Source of the DNA: Mycobacterium sp.
GTDB lineage: Bacteria; Actinomycetota; Actinomycetes; Mycobacteriales; Mycobacteriaceae
Reading direction: 5' to 3'
NCBI RefSeq assembly: GCF_004298145.1
Contig: NZ_SCRH01000047.1
Span: forward strand, 124,001-188,000
DNA length: 64,000 nucleotides
Made by a program: the position numbers and the translations under genes. The notes under the pieces are model-generated. The model saw nothing but the letters and a program-made list of their open reading frames with translations. It ran no database searches and was not told where the DNA came from. This document shows, piece by piece, positions 8,377-17,511 of the stretch; positions within the stretch are counted from its first letter, which is position 1, and each line of letters begins with the position of its first letter.

Positions 8377-9846
8377 ATGAACCTCACCAGAAAGATCAGG
8401 ATCCAACTGGCGATCTTCGCTGTGGTCGCTGTGGTCGCGATCGGCATCATCGGTTTTGGCTACATGAACTTGCCGTCCCTCCTGTTCGGCGTCGGTCACT
8501 ACGACGTCAAGATGGAGTTGCCGGAAGCAGCCAACCTGTATCCCACCGGCAACGTCACCTATCGCGGGACCGAGGTAGGTCGGGTCACCTCGGTACATCT
8601 GACCGACAGCGGAGTCGAGGCCGAATTAGCGCTGAGATCAGGGATTCCCATCCCTTCGGATCTCGATGCCGAGGTGCACAGTCAGACGGCCGTCGGTGAG
8701 CAATACGTTGCGCTACTGCCGCGCAACGCCACGTCGCCGCCGCTGAAAAACGGCGACGTGATACCGCGTAGCCAGACGTCGGTTCCTCCCGACATCAACG
8801 ATCTGCTCAACTCCGCCAACCACGGCCTGCAGGCCATCCCGAACGACAACCTCAAAACTGTGGTCGACGAAAGCTACACCGCACTGGGCGGCCTGAGCCC
8901 CGAATTCACCCGCTTTGTTAAGGGATCCACCTCACTGGCCATCGACGCACAAAAGAACATCGATGACATCACCGCGCTGATTGATGGCAGCAAACCGGTG
9001 CTGGACACCCAGACCGACACTAGCGATGCCGTGCAGGGGTGGGCCAAACACCTGGCCACCATCACCGGCGAACTCAAGAACAAAGACCGCGCCGTCGCCG
9101 GCGTCCTCGACAACGGTCCGGCCGCAGCGGATCAAGCGCGAGCATTATTCGACCGGCTGAACCCAACGCTGCCAACGTTGCTGGCCAACCTGGTGAGCGT
9201 CGGACAGGTCGCGGTCACCTACCAGAATGACCTGGAACAGCTACTGGTCCTGCTGCCAGTGGGCATCGCCGACATCCAGGGCAGCGGCGTGCCGGATCAA
9301 GATCTCAAGTCCGCCTATCGCAGCATCTACCTGAGTTTCCATTTGAACCTCAACCTGCCGCACCCGTGCACCACCGGCTTCCTGCCCGCACAGCAACGGC
9401 GCGACGCCTCCTTCGTCGACGCTCCGGGTCGCCCAGCGGGTGAATTATATTGCCGCATACCCCAAGACGCGATGTTCGATGTGCGCGGCGCGCGCAACAT
9501 TCCCTGCGAGACAGTTCCCGGCAAGCGAGCGCCGACCGTGAAACTGTGCGAGAGCAAGGACCCCTACATACCGCTGAACGAGGGCGACAACTGGAAAGGC
9601 GACCCCAACAGCACTCTGTCGGGCCAAGACATTCCGCAGATGCCGCCCGGCACCCCACCGCGCTCGGTATCGCCGGCGCCGGGTGCCCCGCCACCTATAC
9701 CGGCTGTCGCCGCCGCTGAATACGACCCCGCGACAGGCACCTACCTGGGTCCGGACGGACGCACCTATACCCAGGCCGACCTGGCTGACCACCGACCAAG
9801 GGAGCAGACGTGGCAAAGCATGCTGATGCCGCAGAACGCGCGATGA
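8377..9846 (+). CDS. mceF: MceF, MCE/MlaD-domain protein
   Basis: Sixth MCE protein, 489 aa, starting one base after the mceE stop. It has an N-terminal anchor (IFAVVAVVAIGIIGFGYM), the MCE domain (YPTGNVTYRGTEVGRVTSV), the helical domain, a cysteine-containing segment (LPHPCTTGFLPAQQRRD ... LYCRIPQDAMFDVRGARNI) and a C-terminus with YDPATGTYLGPDGRTYTQ, a motif that recurs at the end of mycobacterial MceF proteins. The 3' end overlaps the first mas gene. Confidence 0.94.
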   Translation: MNLTRKIRIQLAIFAVVAVVAIGIIGFGYMNLPSLLFGVGHYDVKMELPEAANLYPTGNVTYRGTEVGRVTSVHLTDSGVEAELALRSGIPIPSDLDAEVHSQTAVGEQYVALLPRNATSPPLKNGDVIPRSQTSVPPDINDLLNSANHGLQAIPNDNLKTVVDESYTALGGLSPEFTRFVKGSTSLAIDAQKNIDDITALIDGSKPVLDTQTDTSDAVQGWAKHLATITGELKNKDRAVAGVLDNGPAAADQARALFDRLNPTLPTLLANLVSVGQVAVTYQNDLEQLLVLLPVGIADIQGSGVPDQDLKSAYRSIYLSFHLNLNLPHPCTTGFLPAQQRRDASFVDAPGRPAGELYCRIPQDAMFDVRGARNIPCETVPGKRAPTVKLCESKDPYIPLNEGDNWKGDPNSTLSGQDIPQMPPGTPPRSVSPAPGAPPPIPAVAAAEYDPATGTYLGPDGRTYTQADLADHRPREQTWQSMLMPQNAR

Positions 9847-10508
9847 ACGGCTCGACGGCCGTGCTGCTGCAGCCGGGGGCACCCGTCCCGGAATTCGATG
9901 ACAACCATGGCCCGGTCGAGGAAGAGGTCGGCGCCGCCGCCGCGACCCAAGGAGAGTGTGAAGGCGAGGAGCAGGCCCAGGCCGCAGAATCCGCGGACGG
10001 ATCCAATGCCTGTGCGCCCGAGCCTAATCAGGGTGTTCGACTTGCGCTGGTCGTGGGGCTGGTAACCGTGCTCGCGCTGGGCGGTGTGGCCGGATGGTTC
10101 GGCTACGACGTCTATCAGAACCACCAGCAAGACAAGACGCGCAGCCTGTTCCTGGCCGTCGGAAAACAGGGCGCGCTGAACCTGACCACCATCAACTACA
10201 CCGAAGCCGACGCGGACGTCCAGCGAATCCTGGAGTCATCGACCGGGCAGTTCTACGACGACTTCTCCAAACGTGCCCCAGCGTTCGTCGACGTGGTGAA
10301 GGAAGCGCAAGCCAAGACCGACGGCAAGATCACCGAGGCGGGCTTGGAATCGGTGAACGCCAATTCGGCGCGCGTGTTGGTGGCGATGCTGGTGAACACC
10401 ACCAACAAAGGCGTCAGCGACCAGCAGCCACGGCACTGGCGGATGCGCATCGACGTACAGAAAGTAGGCGACACAGTGAAGGTCGCGAATGTGGGGTTTG
10501 TCCCGTGA
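9810..10508 (+). CDS. Mce-associated membrane (Mas) protein
   Basis: Mas-type protein, about 232 aa: a charged N-terminal cytoplasmic segment (about 65 residues), one membrane helix (LALVVGLVTVLALGGVAGW), then a periplasmic domain related to NTF2/VirB8-like folds with the Mas ending W-R-M-R-I-D-V. The GTG at 9810 has GGGAGCA six bases upstream and overlaps mceF by 37 nt. The ATG at 9843 makes an ATGA overlap with the mceF stop and is the alternative. Mas proteins accompany mce operons and are reported to stabilise Mce complexes. The partner gene follows with a 4-nt overlap. Confidence 0.85.
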   Translation: MAKHADAAERAMNGSTAVLLQPGAPVPEFDDNHGPVEEEVGAAAATQGECEGEEQAQAAESADGSNACAPEPNQGVRLALVVGLVTVLALGGVAGWFGYDVYQNHQQDKTRSLFLAVGKQGALNLTTINYTEADADVQRILESSTGQFYDDFSKRAPAFVDVVKEAQAKTDGKITEAGLESVNANSARVLVAMLVNTTNKGVSDQQPRHWRMRIDVQKVGDTVKVANVGFVP

Positions 10509-11212
10509 TCGGATTGCGTCGTCGCCGGCGGAGCGTTGACGAGGTGAATGACACCCGCTGCGATGCGCTCGACGAGGCATCATCGCCGGATCAGGTGTAC
10601 GACGCCGCAATCCTTGACGCCGACGCTGCTGACAACATCGAGGCATGTTCTGCCGCTGAGGACGAGCGGCAGGATCCACCATCAGACACCGAAACAAGCG
10701 ATCCTGCGACGTACGCGAAAGTTGCCGGCGCCCGGTGGAAGCGGATGGTCGCGTACGGGCTGCTGCCGGTGTTTGTGCTCCTGACCGCGGGCGGTACCGG
10801 ATACCTCAAATGGCTACAGGCCAGTGCACGCGAAACGCAAAGCGCACGAATTGAATCCGTGCAGGCGGCCGCCGAAGGCACAATCAAGATACTTTCCTAT
10901 AGCCCGGAATCGGTTGATCATGATCTCGATGCGGCGCGTGACAGACTTACTGGCGCTTTCCGTGACGCTTACACCCGGCTGGCCCACGAGGTGGTCATTC
11001 CGGGCTCCAAGGAAAGGAAGATCTCGGCGACGGCGACCGTGCCCGCCGCAACGTCGGTATCGGCAAGCCCGAGCCGCGCAGTCGTCATGGTCTTCGTCAA
11101 CCAGAGCCTTGCGGTTGCCAATGATCCACCCTCCAGCACTGCGTCAACAGTGCGAGTCACGATGGACAAGCACGAAGACCGCTGGCTCATCTCCGATTTC
11201 ACGCCCATCTAG
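10505..11212 (+). CDS. Mce-associated membrane (Mas) protein
   Basis: Second Mas protein, about 235 aa. The GTG at 10505 overlaps the preceding stop (GTGA); the frame is open further upstream, but that part is a shadow of the first mas gene. The N-terminus is acidic, one membrane helix follows (YGLLPVFVLLTAGGTGYL), and the periplasmic domain ends with HEDRWLISDFTPI. It is clearly paralogous to the orphan Mas gene at 33111, whose end is GHRWLISDFTPV. Probable last gene of the mce operon. Confidence 0.87.
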   Translation: MIGLRRRRRSVDEVNDTRCDALDEASSPDQVYDAAILDADAADNIEACSAAEDERQDPPSDTETSDPATYAKVAGARWKRMVAYGLLPVFVLLTAGGTGYLKWLQASARETQSARIESVQAAAEGTIKILSYSPESVDHDLDAARDRLTGAFRDAYTRLAHEVVIPGSKERKISATATVPAATSVSASPSRAVVMVFVNQSLAVANDPPSSTASTVRVTMDKHEDRWLISDFTPI

Positions 11213-11269
11213 CGACTGGCGGGTACAACATCCGCCGGCCTGGACGGTTGAAAGAGAAAGGAATACCGG

Positions 11270-11992
11270 ATGATTCACTCGTTACGCGGCCGTGCGCCAA
11301 CGTTGGCCGTTCCGGTGATTCTGATCGTCGGGGCAGCTCTTAACGTGCCAAGCGCTCACGGCGACAATGACAACAACACCCTTGTGCCGAACAACAAACG
11401 ACTCAATGACGGTGTCATCGCCAACGTCTACACCGCGCAGCGGCAGGCCGGTTGCGACCACGACGTCAACAGCAACCCCCAGCTTCAGCTGGCTGCCCAA
11501 CGGCACACCGACGATCTGATGAACAACCGGAACCTAAACGGGGACATCGGCTCCGACGGCTCCAACCCCCAGGATCGTGCAAACGCCACCGGCTACCGCG
11601 GCGCGGTCACGGAAACCGTGGCGATCAACCCGGCGATGGCCATCAATGGCATGGACATTCTCAAGCAGTGGTTCAACGACCCTGCGGCGAAGGCGACGAT
11701 GACCGACTGCGCCAACAGCCAAGTCGGGGTGTGGTCCGAAAACAGCCTCAATCGCACCGTCGTGGTGGCCGTCTATGGTCACCCGGATCAGCGACCGGCG
11801 AGTCACCAGCCGGCACAGCCGGCGGCGGAACCCGGGCAGCTGCCACAGCCCCTCGACGTACTTGCCAGCGGCCCAGTCGCCATGGATCCCACCCCCGACT
11901 ACGACGCCAGCGACGAGGTGGAAAAAGTAGACCAGTGGTTCGCGTGGATCCTGCGGGGCGTGAGCCCGTCGCCGGGCTACCCGCCGCAATAA
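11270..11992 (+). CDS. Exported CAP (SCP/PR-1-like) domain protein
   Basis: 240 aa. A Sec signal peptide (about residues 1-30, cleavage likely after PSAHG) is followed by a CAP-superfamily domain: NVYTAQRQAGC, LAAQRHTDDLMNN, GYRGAVTETVA and a late VAVYGHP. CAP proteins are small secreted proteins, several of which bind lipids or sterols. The second His/Glu motif of active CAP folds is only partly recognisable, so catalysis is not implied. It lies 57 bases after the mas genes with its own GAAAGGAA ribosome binding site and may be co-transcribed with the mce operon. Confidence 0.75.
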   Translation: MIHSLRGRAPTLAVPVILIVGAALNVPSAHGDNDNNTLVPNNKRLNDGVIANVYTAQRQAGCDHDVNSNPQLQLAAQRHTDDLMNNRNLNGDIGSDGSNPQDRANATGYRGAVTETVAINPAMAINGMDILKQWFNDPAAKATMTDCANSQVGVWSENSLNRTVVVAVYGHPDQRPASHQPAQPAAEPGQLPQPLDVLASGPVAMDPTPDYDASDEVEKVDQWFAWILRGVSPSPGYPPQ

Positions 11993-12029
11993 TGCTTATC
12001 TGCAACATATTTGGGCGACGGAGGCTGAC

Positions 12030-12938
12030 ATGGGGGTCGTGGTGTTGTCACCGGTGGTGCGAGTGATCTGCGTTGCCGTCCTGTCTCTCGGGTTTGGCGG
12101 TGCAAGCGTGACGGCGGGAACTACGGCGATAGTAAGGGCGGCCGGCTACGAAAGCCTGATGGTCCCGTCTGCGGCGATGGGCCGCGACATCCCCGTGGCC
12201 TTCCTGGCCGGCGGTCCGCACGCGGTCTATCTGCTCGATGCTTTTGACGCCGGCCCCAATGTCAGCAACTGGGTCACTGCGGGCAACGCGATGAGTACGC
12301 TGGCCGGAAAGGGGATCTCGGTGGTGGCCCCGGCCGGTGGGGCATACAGCATGTACACCAACTGGGAGCAAGACGGCAGCAAGCAGTGGGACACCTTCCT
12401 GTCCAGTGAGCTGCCGGACTGGCTGGCCGCCAACAAGGGCCTGGAGCCAGGTGGCCATGCCGTCGTGGGTGCTTCTCAGGGTGGTTATGCCGCAATGGCA
12501 TTAGCCGCCTTCCACCCCGACCGGTTCGGCTACGCCGGTTCGCTGTCGGGATTCTTATACCCGTCGAGCACCACCACTAACGGCGCCATCCTGGCCGGTA
12601 TGCAGCAATTCGGCGGTGTGGACGGCAGCAGAATGTGGGGTGCTCCGCAGTTGGGCCGGTGGAAATGGCACGACCCGTGGGTGCATGCCGCGCTCCTGGC
12701 GCAGAACAACACGCGCATTTGGGTGTTTTCCGCAAAGTCCGGAGCCAGTGATCCCGCGGCCGTATTCGGCGTCCCCGACCAGGTGACAGGAATGGGCCTC
12801 GAGTTCTACCAACAGTACCGCAGCGTCAGCGGGCGCAACGGCCACTTCGACTTCACCGACGGCGGCGACAACGGCTGGGGCTCGTGGTCCGGACAGTTGG
12901 GCGCCATGTCCGGTGACGTCGTCGCGACGATCCGCTAA
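12030..12938 (+). CDS. MPT51/antigen-85-related secreted alpha/beta-hydrolase-fold protein
   Basis: 302 aa with a signal peptide (about 1-38) and close similarity to MPT51 (FbpD): MVPSAAMGRDIPVAFLAGG, HAVYLLDAFDAGPNVSNWVT, MYTNWEQDGSKQWDTF and FGYAGSLSGFLYPS are recognisable family segments. MPT51 is a non-mycolyltransferase relative of antigen 85. At the nucleophile position (residue 149) this copy reads GASQGG, with Ser where the MPT51 I recall has Ala. The catalytic His position reads GDNGW (Asn 281), so a full triad is still missing. ATG 12030 has GGAGG upstream. Probable role: cell-wall or matrix-binding protein. Confidence 0.87.
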   Translation: MGVVVLSPVVRVICVAVLSLGFGGASVTAGTTAIVRAAGYESLMVPSAAMGRDIPVAFLAGGPHAVYLLDAFDAGPNVSNWVTAGNAMSTLAGKGISVVAPAGGAYSMYTNWEQDGSKQWDTFLSSELPDWLAANKGLEPGGHAVVGASQGGYAAMALAAFHPDRFGYAGSLSGFLYPSSTTTNGAILAGMQQFGGVDGSRMWGAPQLGRWKWHDPWVHAALLAQNNTRIWVFSAKSGASDPAAVFGVPDQVTGMGLEFYQQYRSVSGRNGHFDFTDGGDNGWGSWSGQLGAMSGDVVATIR

Positions 12939-13944
12939 GCCCTCTTCGCTGCGCGGCAACCCATCCTGACGTCACCGCGGGCAGCTATTTCGGCCCCGCT
13001 GAGGACTGGAGGCCCGACCAGGGGGATCGCGTCCCGCGTGGTGGTAGTCATAAGAGCATGGCATCGCGTCGAACAGCCGACCGACCATTGGCGGTGTCGA
13101 GACACGTTGGTGAACTCGGTTTGACCAGTGACGACGGTGGCCCGTTGTATCGATGGTCGGAATCCACTTGGCCGGATAATGCGGACGCAGTGTCCAACGG
13201 CCTGACAGTCGACATGACGGGTTTGACGGCATTTGCGGGCCGGGCGGGGCTGCAATCTACGTTCACCGGAAGGCCAGACACCGATGAGCGGCATCGGTAC
13301 ATCACTGTGATGTCCAAGTCCGAACTAGGTATCAAGTCGCTTGACCGTGAAGGACTGTCGTTGGGCGGTCTGTGACCTCGAGCCGGAGTCCCGTGCCATT
13401 GTCGATCTCCAGGACACCGCCGGCTTTCCGATCTTTGTCGTCTCGAAGCCACCATTGCCCAACGCATCGCCGAATTAGCCCCATACCAACAGCCTTGCGC
13501 TGATCTGCCGAGAAGTGAAGTGCTAGCTGCGGGCGGACTGCACAAAGTGCGTCGGTCCGCCCGGGCCCTTTGCAGACGCCAGGGCAGGGGCGAACGAGTC
13601 ATAGTGACGAAACGATTCGTCAGGCGTCTTGGGTTGGCTTGCCGGCGGGGCGCCCGTGTTCGCGCCTAATCGGTGAGCTCCGAAGAAATGACACGAATTT
13701 GAAACGGATCGCAGATGACACCGTGTGAGACACATGCGATCGCCGCAGGTCAAGGCTCCGCGATATGACACCGGATTTGGGAGCCTACAGCGGGGGTGTG
13801 TGGGGTACATCGCGCCGCGCAGACCGGCGGCTATGGCGGACACACGAGTGCACTGAAGGCCATGAAGCTAGCTCAACTAGATCAGCTGTATCTGCTGTAT
13901 CGTGTGGATTCGGCATTCGGCAAGCTGAGCCGGAAGGGGTGTTC
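12939..13944. other. Gene-poor interval upstream of GntR regulator
   Basis: About 1 kb with no convincing gene. Several short overlapping frames exist on both strands but none has a recognisable domain. The heptamer ATGACAC occurs three times (13688, 13715, 13765), and a 9-bp near-perfect tandem repeat, GCTGTATCT/GCTGTATCG, lies at 13885-13902 just before the GntR start. Base composition is less GC-rich than the neighbours. It may hold a degraded gene plus the GntR promoter. Confidence 0.4.
13058..13375 (+). CDS. Possible small protein of unknown function
   Basis: A 105-aa frame beginning MASRRTADRPLAVSRH and ending MSKSELGIKSLDREG. No domain, signal or membrane helix is visible and third-position GC is only moderate. 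The next frame continues for about 35 codons after the stop with protein-like sequence (DLEPESRAIVDLQD), which could mean a frameshifted remnant. Kept only because nothing else explains the interval. Confidence 0.2.
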   Translation: MASRRTADRPLAVSRHVGELGLTSDDGGPLYRWSESTWPDNADAVSNGLTVDMTGLTAFAGRAGLQSTFTGRPDTDERHRYITVMSKSELGIKSLDREGLSLGGL

Positions 13945-14727
13945 GTGGCCGGGAGAGAATCTTTCGTCTTAGCCGGTAGCCATGAGCGTGTCCGTCCGAT
14001 GAAGATGTCGGATCAGGTTGCGGCTCAGATCCGGCGGATGATCGCGCGAGGCGAGCTTGTCGACGGGGACTGGTTGCCCACCGAGGCCGAGCTCATCGAG
14101 CGGTTCGGGGTTTCCCGCCCTACCCTGCGGGAAGCTTTTAGGCTGCTGGAAGGCGATTCTCTGGTCACCATCCGTCGCGGTCCCCCCGGCGGGGCACGGG
14201 TCACGCTGCCGGGCCCGGACGCCGTCGCGGACCTGTTCGGGATGATCTTGATGCTGTCGGGCACCACGATCGGCGACGTTTGGGATGCACGGTTGACCAT
14301 CGAACCGCCGGCCGTGCGGCGGCTGGCCGAATCGGCCACCAAAGACGCGCTGAAAGACCTTGATACCGAACTGGAACACGTCAGGGCCGCCATCGATGAT
14401 CCCCGCGAATTCAGCAAAGCGGGAGTGCGGTACCACGTCAAACTGGTGCAGCTATCGGGGAATCACACTCTCACCGCTGTCATCGGCATGCTCTCTGAAA
14501 TCGTCGAACGCGAGCTCACGAAATCTTTGGCCGAAATCGGACCGGACAGCGACGAGGTGCGCCGCGCGAACCGCCGTGCCCTTCGAGGCTACGAGAAAAT
14601 CGCCGAACTGATCCACGCAGGTGACGGAGAAGCTGCCGAAGCCGCATGGCGCGATCACATGAAGAGCGCGCGCCGCTACGTCGCGAAGACCCAAAAGCAG
14701 GATCGCGTCATCGACTTGCTGTACTAG
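13945..14727 (+). CDS. GntR-family (FadR/FCD subfamily) transcriptional regulator
   Basis: About 260 aa. The N-terminal winged helix is clear (QVAAQIRRMIARGELVDGDW, PTEAELIERFGVSRPTLREA, then VTIRRGPPGGARVTLP), followed by an all-helical FCD effector domain (LTIEPPAVRRLAESAT ... HVKLVQLSGNHTL). GTG 13945 has GGAAGGGG upstream; the open frame reaches 13765 but the extra residues look non-coding. It resembles Mce1R-type regulators and is a paralogue of the gene at 59320. Likely target: the operon starting at 15236 or the mce operon. Two hairpins follow its stop. Confidence 0.88.
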   Translation: MAGRESFVLAGSHERVRPMKMSDQVAAQIRRMIARGELVDGDWLPTEAELIERFGVSRPTLREAFRLLEGDSLVTIRRGPPGGARVTLPGPDAVADLFGMILMLSGTTIGDVWDARLTIEPPAVRRLAESATKDALKDLDTELEHVRAAIDDPREFSKAGVRYHVKLVQLSGNHTLTAVIGMLSEIVERELTKSLAEIGPDSDEVRRANRRALRGYEKIAELIHAGDGEAAEAAWRDHMKSARRYVAKTQKQDRVIDLLY

Positions 14728-14733
14728 CGCCGA

Positions 14734-14774
14734 CTCCGCTTGACGTGCGGAGCCGCTTCGCGAGGGGCCCTCGC
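14734..14774 (+). terminator. Tandem hairpins after the GntR gene
   Basis: Two inverted repeats in a row: CTCCGC/GCGGAG with a 7-nt loop (14734-14752) and GCGAGG/CCTCGC with a 3-nt loop (14760-14774). There is no run of T, which is common for mycobacterial intrinsic terminators. They lie directly downstream of the GntR stop, so they probably end that transcript. Confidence 0.5.
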
Positions 14775-14984
14775 TATTGACCGGGGGCGCGCCAGATAAC
14801 TAACTGCGGTTGCCTCATACGCGCCCGAGAAGCAGCTCGGGCCACACCCCGGATATTTGGTGAACAGTTGGGGCCGCGCATCCGATCGGTCGAACACGGC
14901 CGGAGCCGATAACCCGTGTCGGCTGCTGGCGGCCGGGCGGTCGCAGGGGATATCGAAGAATATAAAGAATCTTACTTCAGAGGA

Positions 14985-15014
14985 TTGACACAACGCCGCA
15001 ATAACGCCTACATT
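14985..15014 (+). promoter_or_regulatory. Sigma-A-like promoter for the 15236 operon
   Basis: A consensus -35 TTGACA (14985-14990), an 18-bp spacer and TACATT (15009-15014) as -10. It sits in an AT-richer stretch of the 500-bp gap before the amidohydrolase gene. The leader of about 215 nt holds no convincing gene. A short frame at 15020-15208 has no ribosome binding site or similarity. Confidence 0.5.
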
Positions 15015-15235
15015 CGCCAATGAAAGACAAGCGGAAGACGGGCGAATCGCGGATGCGTGCGACAAACACCCTCGCCTTGAGCGATCTACGTCTCTGCTTT
15101 CTTGCCCAGCCTGCTCGCGTGGCACGCGGTGGGTGTTCTCAGGCGACAGCCAAAGCCGCTGACCACGACCGCGTAGCTATTGATTTTCAGTTTGCTGAGC
15201 GGCACTAAGCCCGCTGCGGTGAAAGGAGTTATATT

Positions 15236-16417
15236 ATGCCGCTTCAGGATTGGATGAAGTTGGTATCGGTGGACGATCATGCGATCGAGCCGGCGGATGT
15301 GTGGACGTCGCGGATGCCCGCGAAGTACGACCGGGGCGAGATTCCCCATGTGGAAGAGGTCGAGGTCGACGCGGCGCGGCTGCAACTGGGGGCCACCGCA
15401 CACGGTCGAGTGCAGTCCTGGGTGTACGCGGGCAAGAGTTACCCGCAGATCGGGCTGAACGCGGTGGCGGGCAAGGATCCGCGGACCTGGGATGTGGAGC
15501 CGGCCCGCTACGACGACATGCGCCCCGGCTGCTACGACCCCGTTGAGCGGCTCAAGGATATGGACGAAGACGGGGTGTGGGCGCACCTGTGCTTCCCCAG
15601 CTTCGCCCGGTTCGCCGGTACCCGGTTCCTGGAGGGGCCCGACCGCGAGATGGCCCTGGATTGTGTGCGGGCCTGGAACGACTGGATGCTGCAGGAATGG
15701 TGTGGTACCGCGCCGGATCGCTTTGTGCCCCTTACTATTCTGCCGCTATGGGACGTGGAACTGTGTGTGGCGGAGCTGCACCGGGTGATCGGGCTGGGAG
15801 CGCGCGCGATCTGCTTCCCCGAGAACCCGTCGCCGCTGGGGTTGCCGTCGTTCCACACCGAGCACTGGGATCCGGTGTTGTCGATCGCGCAGGAAAGCGG
15901 GATGCCGTTGATGCTGCATTTCGGTACGAGCTCGCGTACGCCGTATGTCAGCCCGGACGCCCCCACGCCGGTGGTGGTCTCCCAGATGGGGCTGAACTCG
16001 ATGGGCACGCTGGCCGATCTGCTGTTCTCGCGGACGTTTCACGCCTTCCCCGACCTGAAGGTGGCGCTGGCCGAGGGTGGCACGGGTTGGCTGCCCTACA
16101 TGCTTGAGCGCATCGATCAGGTATGGGACAAGCATCGCTGGTATGCCCACGTGGACACCGAGACGCGACCGTCGACGCTGTTCTCGAAGAACGTGTGGGG
16201 GTGCTTCATCGTCGACCAAGCCGGCATCGACTTCCGTCACCGCATCGGCGTGGACCGGCTGACCTGGGAATGCGACTACCCGCATTCGGATTCTCGCTGG
16301 CCCCACTCGCGTAAGGGTATGGCCGAGATGCTGGCCAACGTTCCCGATGACGAAGCCCACCGCATCGCCGAGCTCAACGCCTGCGAATTGCTCGGATGGC
16401 GACCCTGGGCGTCATAG
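15236..16417 (+). CDS. Amidohydrolase-2 family metal-dependent hydrolase/decarboxylase
   Basis: 393 aa TIM-barrel amidohydrolase of the type related to aminocarboxymuconate-semialdehyde decarboxylase. Motifs: SVDDHAIEPADVW at the first metal strand (a single His where classical enzymes have HxH), LMLHFGTSS with the middle His, LAEGGTGWLPYMLERID, and WECDYPHSDSRWPHS with the final Asp. ATG 15236 has AAAGGAG seven bases before it. It is the first gene of an eight-gene operon with dehydrogenases, an SDR and an aldolase. Cytoplasmic C-C hydrolysis or decarboxylation of a ring-cleavage-type intermediate is the likely role, by inference. Confidence 0.85.
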   Translation: MPLQDWMKLVSVDDHAIEPADVWTSRMPAKYDRGEIPHVEEVEVDAARLQLGATAHGRVQSWVYAGKSYPQIGLNAVAGKDPRTWDVEPARYDDMRPGCYDPVERLKDMDEDGVWAHLCFPSFARFAGTRFLEGPDREMALDCVRAWNDWMLQEWCGTAPDRFVPLTILPLWDVELCVAELHRVIGLGARAICFPENPSPLGLPSFHTEHWDPVLSIAQESGMPLMLHFGTSSRTPYVSPDAPTPVVVSQMGLNSMGTLADLLFSRTFHAFPDLKVALAEGGTGWLPYMLERIDQVWDKHRWYAHVDTETRPSTLFSKNVWGCFIVDQAGIDFRHRIGVDRLTWECDYPHSDSRWPHSRKGMAEMLANVPDDEAHRIAELNACELLGWRPWAS

Positions 16418-17511
16418 CCGGCGCCAGCCAGAAGCCGGTCCGGGTCGTTCAGTGGGGTACGGGTAACACCGGAGCCGTTGCGCTGCAGGCGATCCTGGAA
16501 GTGGCGGGCCTCGACCTCGTCGGGGTATGGGCGCACAAGCCCGAGTTGTCCGGCGAAGACGCCGGACGGCTGGTGGGGGCAGATCATGCGATCGGCGTGA
16601 CCATCACCAACGACCGTGAATCCGCGCTGGCGGCCACCCCCGACTGCGTCAGCTACATGGCCACCGACCGGGGCCGCCACCACGACGTCATCAACGACTT
16701 CTGCATGATCCTGGCCGCCGGGTGCAACGTCGTCACCACGACCCACCCGTTGTTGGTTCATCCGGCCGGCGACGGGCAGGAGGTGCACGATCGCATCGAA
16801 ACCGCTTGCCAGACCGGCAGATCGTCGTTTTTTTGCACCGGCGTCGAACCGGGTTTCATGGCCGATGCCCTGGTGTTACACCTGACCAGTTTGTCGCGCG
16901 ACATCACCCGCATCCATGTGCAGGAGGCCATGAACGTCGGCAGCTACCGCGGCGGCCGGTGGCGTTCCGGGCTGGGCAGCGACGTGACGACCGATGCGCA
17001 GCGATACGTGTCCGGGACCATCGCGCACAACTGGCTGGGCCCGATGACGATGCTCGCCGACGGTCTCGGTGTCACGCTCGGCCGCGTATACGAGAAGCGT
17101 GAAATCGCGTCCGCTGGACACGAATTCACCGTCCCAGCGGGGACATACGGCCCAGACGAGGCCGCGGCACTGCGTTTCGAGGTGATCGGTGAAGTCGGGG
17201 GCCAGCCGCTGTTCGTCATCGAGCACTGCTACCGGTTGCTCGACGAGGTCGCGCCGGACTGGCCGCGGCCGGTCGACCCCCGACGCCGCACCACACGTAT
17301 CCGGATCTCCGGTCGCCCCGACATCGACGTTGACGTCGCCCTCGGCGGACACGACCTCGACGCCACCCAACAGGGCGTACTGGCGACCGTGATGCGTGCG
17401 ATCAACGCCATTCCCGTTGTCTGCGCGGCAGATCCGGGTATGTACAGTCCCCTCGATCTGCCATTGATCACGGGGCGAGACACCATCCGGAACACCAAGA
17501 CGGAGGCGTGA
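16396..17511 (+). CDS. DapB-like NAD(P)-dependent dehydrogenase
   Basis: 371 aa with an N-terminal Rossmann fold (VRVVQWGTGNTGAVALQAI, GxGxxG present) of the dihydrodipicolinate-reductase-like superfamily that includes 2,4-diaminopentanoate dehydrogenase. It then has CNVVTTTHPLL and a C-terminal substrate domain. It overlaps the preceding gene by 22 nt and the next by one base. It is followed by a diverged copy of the same family, so the two may form a heterodimer or act on successive intermediates. The true substrate is unknown. Confidence 0.78.
   Translation: MATLGVIAGASQKPVRVVQWGTGNTGAVALQAILEVAGLDLVGVWAHKPELSGEDAGRLVGADHAIGVTITNDRESALAATPDCVSYMATDRGRHHDVINDFCMILAAGCNVVTTTHPLLVHPAGDGQEVHDRIETACQTGRSSFFCTGVEPGFMADALVLHLTSLSRDITRIHVQEAMNVGSYRGGRWRSGLGSDVTTDAQRYVSGTIAHNWLGPMTMLADGLGVTLGRVYEKREIASAGHEFTVPAGTYGPDEAAALRFEVIGEVGGQPLFVIEHCYRLLDEVAPDWPRPVDPRRRTTRIRISGRPDIDVDVALGGHDLDATQQGVLATVMRAINAIPVVCAADPGMYSPLDLPLITGRDTIRNTKTEA

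Noticed and set aside
494..11212. Assigning this mce operon to a numbered cluster (mce1-mce8)
   Set aside because: Gene order is the same in all clusters and I could not separate them without a sequence search.
13765..13944. N-terminal extension of the GntR gene to ATG 13765
   Set aside because: The extra 60 residues are low-complexity and precede the winged helix with no family match; GTG 13945 has a good ribosome binding site.
15020..15208. Short 62-aa frame in the leader of the amidohydrolase operon
   Set aside because: No ribosome binding site, domain or conserved feature; composition looks non-coding.
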